Positions 1-8,003 are shown, counted from the stretch's first letter. The stretch is DNA of 49,279 bases from an uncultured bacterium (GCA_903870275.1 CAIQCK010000007.1:1-49279), one strand, 5' to 3'. The notes: generated by a model not told the origin, from the sequence alone. Program-made: numbers and translations.

Positions 1-828
1 GGTGTTGGCGCTGGTGCCGGCGATGGCGTCGGTGAGTTGTTGGGCGGTGACTTCGCCGGGAGGGCCTTGCTGGCCCGGTGCGCCGTCGGCTCCGGGGAAA
101 CCTTGCGGGCCTTGATCTCCCTGCGGCCCCGGCGGACCTTGTGGGCCACCCGGATCGCCCTGCGGGCCTTGTGGCCCTTGCGGGCCGGGGTCGCCTTGAG
201 GACCGGGCGGGCCTTGTGCGCCTTCGTTGCCTTGGGGGCCTTGCGGGCCTTGATCTCCCTGCGGACCTTGGGGACCCTGAGGACCGCCCGGATCGCCCTG
301 CGGGCCTTGCGGCCCTTGAGGACCGGTGTCGCCTTGTGGGCCGGACGGGCCTTGAGCGCCGTCATTGCCCGGTGTGCCATCGGCACCGGGAAAACCTTGC
401 GGGCCTTGATCGCCTTGCGGACCGGGAGGGCCTTGTGGTCCGGGGTCACCCTGCGGGCCGGGAGGTCCGCCGGGATCGCCTTGCGGCCCCTGTGGACCGG
501 GTGCGCCGTCCGCGCCGGGCAACCCCGGCTCGCCCTGCAAGCCCTGCGGGCCGGTGTCGCCTTGCGGGCCGTCGGCGCCTGCTAAACCCGGTGTGCCGTT
601 GGCACCGGGCAAGCCTTGCGGCCCCTGCGGTCCCGGCGTGCCGTTGGCACCGGGCAACCCTTGCGGGCCTGTGTCGCCCTTGTCACCTTTATCGCCCTTG
701 GCACCGGGCGGGCCGACCGGGCCGGGAACGCCCGCGTCAATCAGCGCCTTGAGGGCGGTGAGCTGGCCGCGCATCTCCACCGAGCGCAGTGGCGAGTTGT
801 CGGCAGGAAGTGATGGATCGAACGACAT
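1..828 (-). CDS. collagen-like (Gly-X-Y) repeat protein, C-terminus cut by window edge
   Basis: The minus strand from the ATG at 826-828 is open for 276 codons to the window edge. It starts [20 protein letters not shown], then a short helix-like stretch ([13 protein letters not shown]), then about 75 uninterrupted Gly-X-Y triplets (about residues 33-259) such as [13 protein letters not shown] and [13 protein letters not shown]. After the collagen part a non-repetitive segment resumes ([14 protein letters not shown]). Collagen triplets in bacteria form trimeric stalks in surface adhesins, spore or phage-tail fibres. No signal peptide is visible at the N-terminus, which fits a fibre or tail component better than a classical secreted protein, but this is inference. 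It follows the fibronectin-type gene on the same strand with a 99-bp gap containing a palindromic element. Plus-strand reading frames here are shadows of the repeat. Confidence 0.85.
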   Translation of the reverse strand, partial: MSFDPSLPADNSPLRSVEMRGQLTALKALIDAGVPGPVGPPGAKGDKGDKGDTGPQGLPGANGTPGPQGPQGLPGANGTPGLAGADGPQGDTGPQGLQGEPGLPGADGAPGPQGPQGDPGGPPGPQGDPGPQGPPGPQGDQGPQGFPGADGTPGNDGAQGPSGPQGDTGPQGPQGPQGDPGGPQGPQGPQGDQGPQGPQGNEGAQGPPGPQGDPGPQGPQGPQGDPGGPQGPPGPQGDQGPQGFPGADGAPGQQGPPGEVTAQQLTDAIAGTSANT

Positions 829-839
829 GATTTTCTTGG

Positions 840-901
840 CCCGCTAAACACGCTGAAGGCCGCTAAAGGGAAAACAAAAATCTTTTCGCGTGTTTAGCGG
901 G
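840..901. repeat. intergenic palindromic element, 14-bp perfect arms
   Basis: The arm CCCGCTAAACACGC at 840-853 is repeated in inverted orientation at 888-901, separated by 34 bases that contain a further partial copy (GGCCGCTAAAGGG). The element fills the gap between two minus-strand genes. There is no T-tract directly after the right arm on either strand, so it is a poor intrinsic terminator. It looks like a dispersed REP/MITE-like intergenic palindrome; only one copy is in the window, so the dispersed nature is inferred. Confidence 0.75.
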
Positions 902-927
902 CGATGTTTCACGTCTCTCCGGAACTG

Positions 928-1668
928 TCACAAACTCATGTGGCTGATGGGGTCGCTCCAATCGCTGTAGCCGGTGGAGCCGCCCACGGCGCGAACTTGC
1001 GCCTGATACATCGAGCCGGCGGTCAGGCCAATGAGCGGCATGGAGCGCGAGTTGGTGAACATGCCGGCGGATTGCATCGGGCCGGGCGCGCCGCCAGCGC
1101 CAACGAGGGCGAATCGCATCTCGTAGCACCGTGCGGTGGGAACAGGCGTAACCTTCACCAAGAGCTGGCCGGAGTTGCCGTTGTCCATGCTCGCGATGAC
1201 GGGCTTGGCGAGCGGGATTTGAGCGTGGGAGGTGGTCACGGCATCGAAGCCGCTGGCCAGCAGCGTGGGCATGTCGTTGTTGCAGTTTTGCTGCACGAAG
1301 GCGGCAAGCTGTCGGAGCATGCCCACCAGCGTGTCGCGTTTGCTATTCTTGTCCGCCGTGGACGCGGTGCCCCCGTGCTGCTGCGCCGCGATGGCGGCGG
1401 TGAAGCTGGTGAGGGCCGCCTGCAAGTCCGTCTTGGGCACGGGCGGAGTCGCGTAGGCGGCGTTGCCGTAGAGGCCGTTGATGACCGCGCCGGCCACTTC
1501 TTCCACGGAGTGGTCGGGCGCGTTGCTGAATCCTAGCTGCACTCGGAGGTATGCCATGGTTCTTCTTCTTTCCGGCACGAAGCCGTCCCAAGTCAGGCCG
1601 GGCGTGTCCCAAAGCAACGGTTTGCCTTGGGAGTCCTTGCCATCCCAGGTGATGGGTTTCGGTGCCAT
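928..1668 (-). CDS. fibronectin type III-like domain protein
   Basis: 246 residues from the ATG at 1668. The N-terminal ~38 residues contain a W-D-G/W-D-T motif run (ITWDG, LLWDTPG, LTWDG), then RRR, then MAYLRVQLGF. The middle is helical (residues ~45-140) and the last ~95 residues look like a fibronectin III module (KPVIASMDNGNSGQLLVKV..., ending YQAQVRAVGGSTGYSDWSDP). An alternative start is the internal ATG at 1557 (MAYLRVQ, 209 aa), which has a purine-rich GAAAGAAGAAGAA stretch just upstream, whereas the 1668 start has no clear Shine-Dalgarno. Two originally separate products (a small W-D repeat peptide and the FN3 protein) may therefore be read as one. It precedes the collagen-like gene on the same strand and may work with it in a surface or fibre structure. 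Function unknown. Confidence 0.75.
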   Translation of the reverse strand: MAPKPITWDGKDSQGKPLLWDTPGLTWDGFVPERRRTMAYLRVQLGFSNAPDHSVEEVAGAVINGLYGNAAYATPPVPKTDLQAALTSFTAAIAAQQHGGTASTADKNSKRDTLVGMLRQLAAFVQQNCNNDMPTLLASGFDAVTTSHAQIPLAKPVIASMDNGNSGQLLVKVTPVPTARCYEMRFALVGAGGAPGPMQSAGMFTNSRSMPLIGLTAGSMYQAQVRAVGGSTGYSDWSDPISHMSL

Positions 1669-1677
1669 TTTGTTGAT

Positions 1678-1710
1678 TTTAGGGTTTGGGTTGACGGTTT
1701 AGGGTTTGGG
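1678..1710. repeat. short telomere-like direct repeat
   Basis: TTTAGGGTTTGGG occurs at 1678-1690 and again at 1698-1710, just upstream of the fibronectin-like gene. It resembles the simple-sequence intergenic repeats seen in some Verrucomicrobia. No function can be assigned. Confidence 0.6.
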
Positions 1711-1785
1711 AGATGGGTGTCCGGATTTAGCCAGCCGGGGAATGGGAAACTGGTCTTGCGCTGAAAACTTCCTAAGTAGCTATAC

Positions 1786-2142
1786 AACAAGACCTTGTGC
1801 GGATTGGAAGCGGTTTTCGGCTCGTTGGACAAGACCTTGTTCGGCTTGGACAAGACCTTCTCCGTGACGGACAAGGGCTTATCTGACCCGGAGAAGACCT
1901 TCTCCAGCTTGGACAAGGTCTTGTCTGAGACCGACAAGGCTCTGTCTGGCTCTGAGAAAACCTCTTCCATGCCGGACAAGAGCTTCACTGAGGCGGTCAA
2001 GGTCTTGTCAGCTTTGGAGAAGGTCTTCTCGACGACGGACAAAGGCTTGCGCGGCTTGGAGAAGGTGTTCTCCGTGATGGACAAGGGCTTGCTTGATTCG
2101 AACAAGACCTCATCCGCAACGGACAAGCTCTCGTCGGGGATG
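1786..2142. repeat. 17-unit, 21-bp tandem array; heptapeptide-coding on both strands
   Basis: Seventeen degenerate units of exactly 21 bp without a single indel; a typical unit begins GACAAG and continues ACCTTCTCCGTGACG. On the plus strand the frame reads heptads such as LDKTFSV, TDKGLSD, PEKTFSS, LDKVLSE (open 1795-2295). On the minus strand another frame reads heptads such as SKLEKVF, SGSDKPL, SVTEKVL (open 1593-2309). The unit is partly self-complementary (AAGACCTT/AAGGTCTT), which explains similar peptides on both strands. The strict 21-bp phase and lack of stops suggest selection for coding, but neither open frame has a convincing start with ribosome-binding site, so no CDS is called. 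There are no spacers, so it is not a CRISPR array. Confidence 0.85.
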
Positions 2143-2162
2143 GCAGCGGATGCCGGGGAAAC

Positions 2163-2191
2163 AAAAAAGGCTGCCGTGACTGGCAGCCTTG
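2163..2191 (-). terminator. Rho-independent terminator reading leftward
   Basis: A perfect inverted repeat AAGGCTGCC / GGCAGCCTT (2168-2191, 6-nt loop) is followed on the minus strand by six T residues (plus-strand A run at 2163-2168). There is no T-run on the plus-strand side. It would stop a minus-strand transcript starting between here and the MFS gene, and lies just before the 21-bp array. Confidence 0.7.
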
Positions 2192-2310
2192 GAAAAATCT
2201 CTTGGGAATCAGGCGCGGCTACTGCCGCTTTGCGGCTCTTTACCCCGAACACATTCGGGGCTGCGCTCCTGCGCTCCTGCGCTCCTGCGCTGTAACAACT
2301 GGACATCATG
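2163..2310 (-). ncRNA. candidate structured small RNA
   Basis: Read on the minus strand from about 2310, this stretch contains a 9-bp tandem repeat (GCGCAGGAG-type, ~2270-2291), a 7-bp stem with tetraloop (CCCCGAA TGTG TTCGGGG, 2243-2260), then GCCGC-AAA-GCGGC-AGTA-GCCGC (2215-2236), in which the middle GCGGC can pair with either neighbour, and finally the terminator hairpin with T-tract. No known RNA family is recognised. An overlapping minus-strand open frame (1593-2309) exists but has no clear ribosome-binding site. The 5' end and promoter are not defined. Confidence 0.3.
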
Positions 2311-2467
2311 CTCGGCTCCTTTTCCCTGCGTCGGCTGTTGTAAATCTGACGCGCCCGTGGAGCAAGAACAATATGCGACAGAAAAATATGCGTAAGGAGT
2401 CACCCATTACCAACCGCCCATTAACGCCGTTGCTTCGCGCCGGCGTCGCGCGTTATAAAACCGCGGC

Positions 2468-3781
2468 ATGTCCGATCCCAAAAGTCTCGTTGCCGACGCG
2501 CCGGGCGACGCCGCCCCGGCGCCGACGCGGGCGCGCTACGCGGTGCTGGGTCTCACGCTCCTGCTGGCGGCGGTCGCCTATCTCGACCGCGTTTGCATTT
2601 CCACCGCGGCGCCGGTGATCCAATCGGATTTGCATCTGAGCGACACGCAACTCGGCTGGGTGTTCGGGGCGTTCACGTTCGCCTACGGGTTGTTCGAGGT
2701 GCCGAGCGGGTGGCTGGCGGACCGGTTCGGCGCGCGGCTGATGCTGACGCGGATTGTGCTGTGGTGGTCGCTGATGACAGCGGCGACGGGCTGGGTCGGC
2801 GGGTTTGCGTCGCTGTTCGCGGTGCGGCTGCTGTTCGGCATGGGCGAGGCGGGAACGTATCCGAGCGTTACGTATGTCTATGCGCGCTGGCTGCCGGAAC
2901 GGCTGCGCGGCCGCGCGTTTGGCGCGGTGGTGATGATCGGGCCGTTCGCCGGCGCGGTGACGCAGCCGCTGGTGGTGACGCTGCTCGCCGCAACAAGCTG
3001 GCGGCGCTGTTTTGAAATCTTCAGCGTTGTCGGCGTCGTATGGGCGGTGGCGTGGTATCGGTGGTTTCGCGACGACCCGCGTGGTCATCGCTCGGTGAAC
3101 GCCGCCGAAGTGGCATTGATCGGCGAGCCGAAGCCGGCAAGCGAACATCCCGCCGTGCCGTGGGCGCGGTTAGTGAGGAACCGCAATCTGGCGCTGCTGT
3201 GCGTGATGTATTTCACTATGATTTACGGCTGGTATTTCTACTTCACCTGGCTGCCGAAGTATCTGCAAGGGGCGCATGGTTTCGACCTGCTGCACGCCGG
3301 CTGGTTGTCGTCGCTGCCGTTGATCGGCGCCGGCACGGGCGTGATGGCGGGCGGCTGGCTGAGCGACGCGCTGCGGCGGCGCTGGGGCGCGCGCGTGGGC
3401 CGGCGGCTGCCCGCGTTGGTGGGACTGCCGCTGGCGGCGTGCGCCATCGTCGGCGTGATCGCCACGCCCTCGCCGCTCGGCGCGGTGGCGATGCTGGTGA
3501 CGGCCGGCTCGCTGGCGGCGATGGCGATGGCGCCGTCGTGGGCGGTGTGCCTGGACATCGGCAAGCGGCACGCGGGCGTGATCAGCGGGGCGATGAACAT
3601 GTTCGGCAACTTCGGCGGCGCGCTCAACGGCGTGGCGGTGGGGTGGTGCTTGGACCACTGGCATTCCTGGAATGTGCCGCTCTATTCGGTGGCCGCGCTC
3701 TATCTCGTGGCCGCCGCCTGCTGGCTCGGCATTGACCCGGAGAAGCCGGTTGCCGGCGAGACCGATGGTAAAGGAGGGTGA
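2468..3781 (+). CDS. MFS transporter, anion:cation symporter (ACS)-like
   Basis: 437 residues, the normal length for a 12-helix MFS carrier. The first helix carries LAAVAYLDRVCISTAAPVI, close to the ACS signature in hexuronate, glucarate and phthalate carriers. The loop 2/3 motif is GWLADRFGARL (canonical G-x-L-x-D-R-x-G-x-R) and helix 4 has RLLFGMGEAGTYPSV, another ACS hallmark. The second half repeats the loop motif (GGWLSDALRRRWGARVGRRL). It acts in the inner membrane; the substrate, probably an organic anion such as a sugar acid, cannot be read from sequence. It is a single gene on the plus strand, ending 38 bp before the convergent cytochrome gene. No clear promoter was identified upstream. 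Confidence 0.9.
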   Translation: MSDPKSLVADAPGDAAPAPTRARYAVLGLTLLLAAVAYLDRVCISTAAPVIQSDLHLSDTQLGWVFGAFTFAYGLFEVPSGWLADRFGARLMLTRIVLWWSLMTAATGWVGGFASLFAVRLLFGMGEAGTYPSVTYVYARWLPERLRGRAFGAVVMIGPFAGAVTQPLVVTLLAATSWRRCFEIFSVVGVVWAVAWYRWFRDDPRGHRSVNAAEVALIGEPKPASEHPAVPWARLVRNRNLALLCVMYFTMIYGWYFYFTWLPKYLQGAHGFDLLHAGWLSSLPLIGAGTGVMAGGWLSDALRRRWGARVGRRLPALVGLPLAACAIVGVIATPSPLGAVAMLVTAGSLAAMAMAPSWAVCLDIGKRHAGVISGAMNMFGNFGGALNGVAVGWCLDHWHSWNVPLYSVAALYLVAAACWLGIDPEKPVAGETDGKGG

Positions 3782-3819
3782 ACTATGGGCATCTGCTTTC
3801 GCTTGCGAAATGCGGAGGC

Positions 3820-5382
3820 CTATTTCCCGTAGCGGTTCTGATACTCCTTGCGGATGGCCTCGGCTTCCTCGGCGGTCATGCCTTTTTTCCAGCGATGGGC
3901 GTCGCCGGCGAGGAGAGCCTGCACCTTCTGCTCGTATTTCGTTTTCAGCTCCGGGCTTTTCGCGGCGGCGGTCTCGACGACCTTCGGGAGAAACTCGGTG
4001 TAGAAATGTTTGGCCACTTCATACATGCCGTGCCAATGCGTGTAGTCCGGCCCCATCATGCTCGCGCCGTGGCGGGCGCGGCGGCCTTCGTGGTGCCAGA
4101 GTTCGTAGAAGATCCATTGCAGTTCGTGGTCGAAAGGCGCCTTGGGGTTGAGCGCCCCGTCGGCGGTGAGGTCGTTCATCAACTGCTGCGCCGGCTTGGC
4201 GAACTTGTCGTTGTAGAGCGCGACGAGGTCGTCGAATTGTTGGTAGAAGTTGTCCACGTGGGAACTGGCGTGGCAGTTCAGACAGACGCCTTTCATGGCG
4301 TCGCGCCGCTCCTGCCATGAGGTGATCTTCGCCACGCGGCGCTGGACGGGCTTGCCGACCATGGCTTCGTGCTCAACGACTTTCTCGCTCGTCGTGACTT
4401 CATCGCCGACCTTTGGCAGCGGTTTGGTGTCGGGATAATCCTCCTTCGAGCCGTCCTCGAACGTCACGAGGTTCAGCTTGGTGCTGACGACGGGGCGGAG
4501 CGTCCAACTGATCCGTTCGCCGACGTCGTGGCTGTTGGCGACGGTCTTGCCCTTCGGCGTCATGTAGCTGCTGACGTGGCAGGTGGCGCAGGTCGGCGCG
4601 GCGGAGTAATCCTTGCCGAGCACCCACTCCGCCTTGTCCAACGCCATCTTGTCGCGGTTGGCGTGAAAGGCGATGCCGTGTTTGCTCTCGTTGTAAATCT
4701 CGATGTGCGGATGGTCGGGTCCCATGTGACACTTGCCGCAGTTCTCCGGCGCGCGCGCCAGTTTCGCCTCGAACGAATGGCGCGAGTGGCAGGCATGGCA
4801 GGAGCCTTTGGAACCGTCAGGGTTGAGCCGTCCGATGCCGCTGTTGGGCCATGTCGCCGGGTCCAGCAGCGGCTTGTTGTTGCCGGCGGAGCGCCGCACG
4901 TTGCCGCCGGCGTCGCGCTGGAGTTTGACGATGGTGCCGTGGCACTGCCAGCACCCGTTGACGGCGTCAGCGATGTTGCCCGGCATGCCGGCGGCCTTTT
5001 CCGCAAGGACGTTGTCGAGACTGGCGAGAATCTCCCCGGCGCGCGCGTGGTGGCTGCGGGAGAACTGTTGGTATTCGGCGTCGTGGCATTGCGAGCAATC
5101 CTTCGGCGTCACGATCGTCGAAATCCACACGCCACTGTGTTGCCAAGCCGTCGGCGCGCCGGGCTTGCTGCGGTGACAGTCGAGGCAGCCAATGCCATTC
5201 GCCGCGTGGCGCGAACGCTCCCACTCCATCACAAGCGCGGCCGATTGTGTGCGGTGACACTGCACGCACAGCTTGCTCTCATCGACGGCGGGCGGACCCG
5301 ATTTCTCGGCGGCAAAAACGGGCGTCATCAACAACACGCCGCACACCACAACCATCGCCTGTTGGCAAATGCTCGCTTTCAT
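3820..5382 (-). CDS. octaheme cytochrome c, hydroxylamine oxidoreductase (HAO)-like
   Basis: 520 residues from ATG 5382, preceded by CAGGGA. The N-terminal signal peptide (MVVVCGVLLMTPVFAAE) sends it to the periplasm. Eight CxxCH sites are present, in order CVQCH, CLDCH, CSQCH, CWQCH, CHACH, CGKCH, CATCH and CLNCH, from residue 39 to about 371, followed by an ~150-residue heme-free helical C-terminus with the conserved-looking stretch DYTHWHGMYEVAKHF. Eight hemes plus this tail fit the octaheme HAO family, whose members oxidise hydroxylamine or hydrazine, or reduce nitrite/hydroxylamine. Whether the active-site heme carries the covalent tyrosine crosslink (oxidative type) or not (reductive type) needs an alignment. 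It lies 140 bp downstream of the NO reductase on the same strand, so a joint role in NO/NH2OH metabolism is likely. Confidence 0.88.
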   Translation of the reverse strand: MKASICQQAMVVVCGVLLMTPVFAAEKSGPPAVDESKLCVQCHRTQSAALVMEWERSRHAANGIGCLDCHRSKPGAPTAWQHSGVWISTIVTPKDCSQCHDAEYQQFSRSHHARAGEILASLDNVLAEKAAGMPGNIADAVNGCWQCHGTIVKLQRDAGGNVRRSAGNNKPLLDPATWPNSGIGRLNPDGSKGSCHACHSRHSFEAKLARAPENCGKCHMGPDHPHIEIYNESKHGIAFHANRDKMALDKAEWVLGKDYSAAPTCATCHVSSYMTPKGKTVANSHDVGERISWTLRPVVSTKLNLVTFEDGSKEDYPDTKPLPKVGDEVTTSEKVVEHEAMVGKPVQRRVAKITSWQERRDAMKGVCLNCHASSHVDNFYQQFDDLVALYNDKFAKPAQQLMNDLTADGALNPKAPFDHELQWIFYELWHHEGRRARHGASMMGPDYTHWHGMYEVAKHFYTEFLPKVVETAAAKSPELKTKYEQKVQALLAGDAHRWKKGMTAEEAEAIRKEYQNRYGK

Positions 5383-5522
5383 GAGTTTGTTTCCCTGTTG
5401 TGCCGACCGCACGGCGCTTTGCATCCGCCGGCGCAGCCAACTCCTTTGCTTGTATTCGGTCCGCAGCCGGAATTCAACCCGCGCCTTGCCTTGTCCTCGA
5501 CTAGCGCCGCGCGAACAGCGGC

Positions 5523-7790
5523 CTATTCGCCGGACAACTGCTCGCGCTTGAGCGACCAGCCGGTTTTCAGGCCGAGGACAAACCAGCCGAGCGTGACGGC
5601 GCCTGCGGCAAAGATGGTATCGCCAATGACGCGCAGCCAGCGGATGTTGTTCAGCAACGGCGTTTGCATGAATTCGGCGGAGCGGGCATACCACATGCCG
5701 TGCTCGACGCTGGCCCACGTTTGCAACAGGCCCAGCGGCAGCAGGCTCAGCAGGATCATCAAGCTCAGGCCGATGTTCATGCTCCAGAAGGTGAAACTCA
5801 GCGCCCCGGTCTTCCAGACGCGGTGCGTCGTCAGCCCGCGCAGGCAGAAGAGCATCAGCCCGATGCCGAGCATGCCATACACGCCGAACAGCGCCGCGTG
5901 GCCGTGCACCGGCGTCGTGTTCAGCCCTTGCATGTAGTAGAGCGCGATCGGCGGATTGATGAGAAACCCGAACAGGCCCGCGCCGACGAGGTTCCAGAAC
6001 GCCACCGAGACGAAAAAGTAAATCGGCCACCGATACGCCTCCACCCATGGCTTCGCGCGCGTCAACGTCAGATTCTCGTAGCCCTCGAATCCGATGAGCA
6101 CCAGCGGCACCACCTCCAGGGCGCTGAACGACGCGCCCAGCGCCAGCACCGCCACGGGCGTGCCGGTGAAATACAGATGATGAAACGTTCCGATGATGCC
6201 GCCGGACAGGAAGATGATGGTGGAGAACAGCACCGCGCTCGTGGCGGTCGCAATCCGCAGCAGTCCCATCCGCGTAAACAGGAACGCGATGACCACCGTC
6301 GCGAACACCTCGAAGAAGCCTTCCACCCACAAGTGCACGACCCACCAGCGCCAGTATTCGATCATGGCGAGGTTGGTCTGGCGGTGCCACATCAGACCGG
6401 CGCCGTAGAACAACGCGATTGCCGCCGACGCGATGATGAACAGCGCCAGCAGATGCCGGTTCTCGCCCGGTTGCCGCAGCGCCGGCCACAACGCGCGCGC
6501 CATCAGGAACAGCCAAAGAAACAAGCCGACCAGGAGAAAAATCTGCCAGAACCGGCCGAGGTCCACGTATTCCAGGCCTTGATGGCCGAACCAGAAGTTC
6601 GCCGTCATGCCGAGTTTCTGCTGCACTCCAAACCATTGCCCCGCCAGCGAGCCGACGACGATGACGAGCAGGCAGACGAAGAGGAAATTGACGCCGAGCG
6701 TTTGGAACTTCGGCTCGCGCCCCGACACCGCCGGCGCGACGAACAAGCCCGTCGCCAGCCACGCCGTCGCGATCCAGAAAATGCCGAGTTGCGTGTGCCA
6801 CGTCCGCGCGACCGAGTAGGGCAGCCACTGGGACAGCGGGATGCCGTAGAAGCCGTTGCCTTCGACGCCGTAATGCGCCGTCACCGCCCCCAAGCCGATC
6901 TGCGCGACGATCAGCGCCGCCACGACCCAGAAATATTTCAGCGTCGCCTTCATCGAAGGCGTCGCCACCAACGCCCGCAGCGGGTCCTGTTCGGGAACCG
7001 CCGCCGGCTCCTCCGCCGCCAACCTGCGGTTGACGACGGCGAAATACCACGCCAGCGCGCCGACGCCCGCCAGCAACATGACGAAGCTCACCACCGACCA
7101 CACGACCGCCGCGCCCGTGGGATGATTGTCAATCAGCGGCTCCGAGGGCCAGTTCTGGGTGTAAGTCACGCTCTGCCCCGGCCGGTCCGTCGAGCACGCC
7201 CACGCCGCCCAGAAGAAAAACGCATTCATCGCCTTCTGCCGCTGCGGGTCCTTGATCGTGTCCGCCGGGATCGCGTAGGCGTCGCGCAACTTCGCCAGCG
7301 CCGGATCGTGGCCGAACAGCGCCGCGTAGTGCGCGTCCACCGCCGCGATGGCCTCTGCGCGCAACGGCGAGACCGTGAGCCTGCCCGTGGCCGCGTCGTA
7401 GGTATTGGCGCGGATTTCTTTTGTCAACCGCGCCTTCAGCGACGCCTGACTCTCGACGCCGAGCGCGTCAAACGATTTGACGTGCTCCGCCGTGGCCCAG
7501 CGGTCAAGCATCCGCACCGCCTCGCGGTGCAGCCGGTCCGCCGACCAGTCCGGCGCGACATAGGCGCCGTGGCCCCAGACCGTGCCGACCTCCTGGCCGC
7601 CGATGGATTGCCAGACGTTCTGGCCGTCCTTGATATCCTGGCCCGTGAACAGCACCGTGCCGTCCGTTGTGATCACGCTTTCGGGAATCGGAGGCGCTTG
7701 CTGGTAAATCTCGTGGCCGAAATAACCCAACACTCCGAACGACCCGGCGATGACCGCCGCCAATGCCAGCCATAAACGTTTGTAGTTCAT
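5523..7790 (-). CDS. norZ: quinol-dependent nitric oxide reductase (qNOR)
   Basis: 755 residues from ATG 7790 (GAGGG eight bases upstream), the usual length for the single-subunit qNOR. It reduces 2 NO to N2O with quinol electrons in the inner membrane. The N-terminus has one membrane segment and then a soluble domain lacking CxxCH (TGQDIKDGQNVWQSIGGQEVGTVWGHGAYVAPDW), equivalent to NorC without heme. The C-terminal part is NorB-like with about 12 helices. Metal-ligand histidines are visible in WHTQLGIFW, VVHLWVEGFFEVF, TFHHLYFTG and TPVHGHAALFG; the Glu in VEGFFEV is the NOR-type glutamate. A 14-bp FNR/NNR-type palindrome lies 35-48 bp upstream of the start. Followed by the HAO-like cytochrome gene. 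The symbol is used in the generic qNOR sense. Confidence 0.93.
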   Translation of the reverse strand: MNYKRLWLALAAVIAGSFGVLGYFGHEIYQQAPPIPESVITTDGTVLFTGQDIKDGQNVWQSIGGQEVGTVWGHGAYVAPDWSADRLHREAVRMLDRWATAEHVKSFDALGVESQASLKARLTKEIRANTYDAATGRLTVSPLRAEAIAAVDAHYAALFGHDPALAKLRDAYAIPADTIKDPQRQKAMNAFFFWAAWACSTDRPGQSVTYTQNWPSEPLIDNHPTGAAVVWSVVSFVMLLAGVGALAWYFAVVNRRLAAEEPAAVPEQDPLRALVATPSMKATLKYFWVVAALIVAQIGLGAVTAHYGVEGNGFYGIPLSQWLPYSVARTWHTQLGIFWIATAWLATGLFVAPAVSGREPKFQTLGVNFLFVCLLVIVVGSLAGQWFGVQQKLGMTANFWFGHQGLEYVDLGRFWQIFLLVGLFLWLFLMARALWPALRQPGENRHLLALFIIASAAIALFYGAGLMWHRQTNLAMIEYWRWWVVHLWVEGFFEVFATVVIAFLFTRMGLLRIATATSAVLFSTIIFLSGGIIGTFHHLYFTGTPVAVLALGASFSALEVVPLVLIGFEGYENLTLTRAKPWVEAYRWPIYFFVSVAFWNLVGAGLFGFLINPPIALYYMQGLNTTPVHGHAALFGVYGMLGIGLMLFCLRGLTTHRVWKTGALSFTFWSMNIGLSLMILLSLLPLGLLQTWASVEHGMWYARSAEFMQTPLLNNIRWLRVIGDTIFAAGAVTLGWFVLGLKTGWSLKREQLSGE

Positions 7791-7824
7791 GGAACTACCC
7801 TCGCATTTTCGCGCCAGCCGGGAA

Positions 7825-7838
7825 TTGACGCAGGTCAA
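7825..7838. promoter_or_regulatory. FNR/NNR-type palindrome upstream of qNOR
   Basis: TTGACGCAGGTCAA is a perfect TTGAC-N4-GTCAA dyad, the spacing and half-site type of CRP/FNR-family NO regulators (NNR/DNR). Its centre is 41.5 bp upstream of the first base of the qNOR start codon. If it acted at the usual -41.5 position, transcription would begin on the ATG itself, which conflicts with the Shine-Dalgarno visible upstream. The site may therefore overlap the promoter rather than sit at -41.5. Confidence 0.6.
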
Positions 7839-8003
7839 ACACCGTCCAAAAAAATTTGCGACCGCTGCGCCGCTTCTTCGCCGGCGTTCCAACAGTTCAG
7901 TCCGCTATTTCTATTTTAATCCAAACCGACAGCGGAAGCCAACGGGGGCATGAAGCACCGAGGTAGACAAGGCCGCAGGCGCTCCCGCGGCTTGGTTTCA
8001 AAC

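Noticed and set aside
37..847. Plus-strand open frames over the first 850 bp
   Set aside because: They are the complement of the collagen triplets; the minus frame gives perfect Gly-X-Y repeats.
1786..2142. 21-bp tandem array as a CRISPR
   Set aside because: The units abut directly with no spacers, and are too short and too degenerate for CRISPR repeats.
3820..7101. A 1093-codon minus-strand open frame spanning the HAO-like gene and most of the qNOR gene
   Set aside because: Only its last 520 codons are the HAO-like protein; the upstream part is Arg/Gly-rich out-of-frame translation over the qNOR gene, which has full family motifs in another frame.
5664..7775. A 703-codon plus-strand open frame over the qNOR gene, and similar long frames over feoB, the activator and the glycoside hydrolase
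   Set aside because: Arg/His/Gln-rich composition without any domain; these are antisense shadows of real genes in high-GC DNA.
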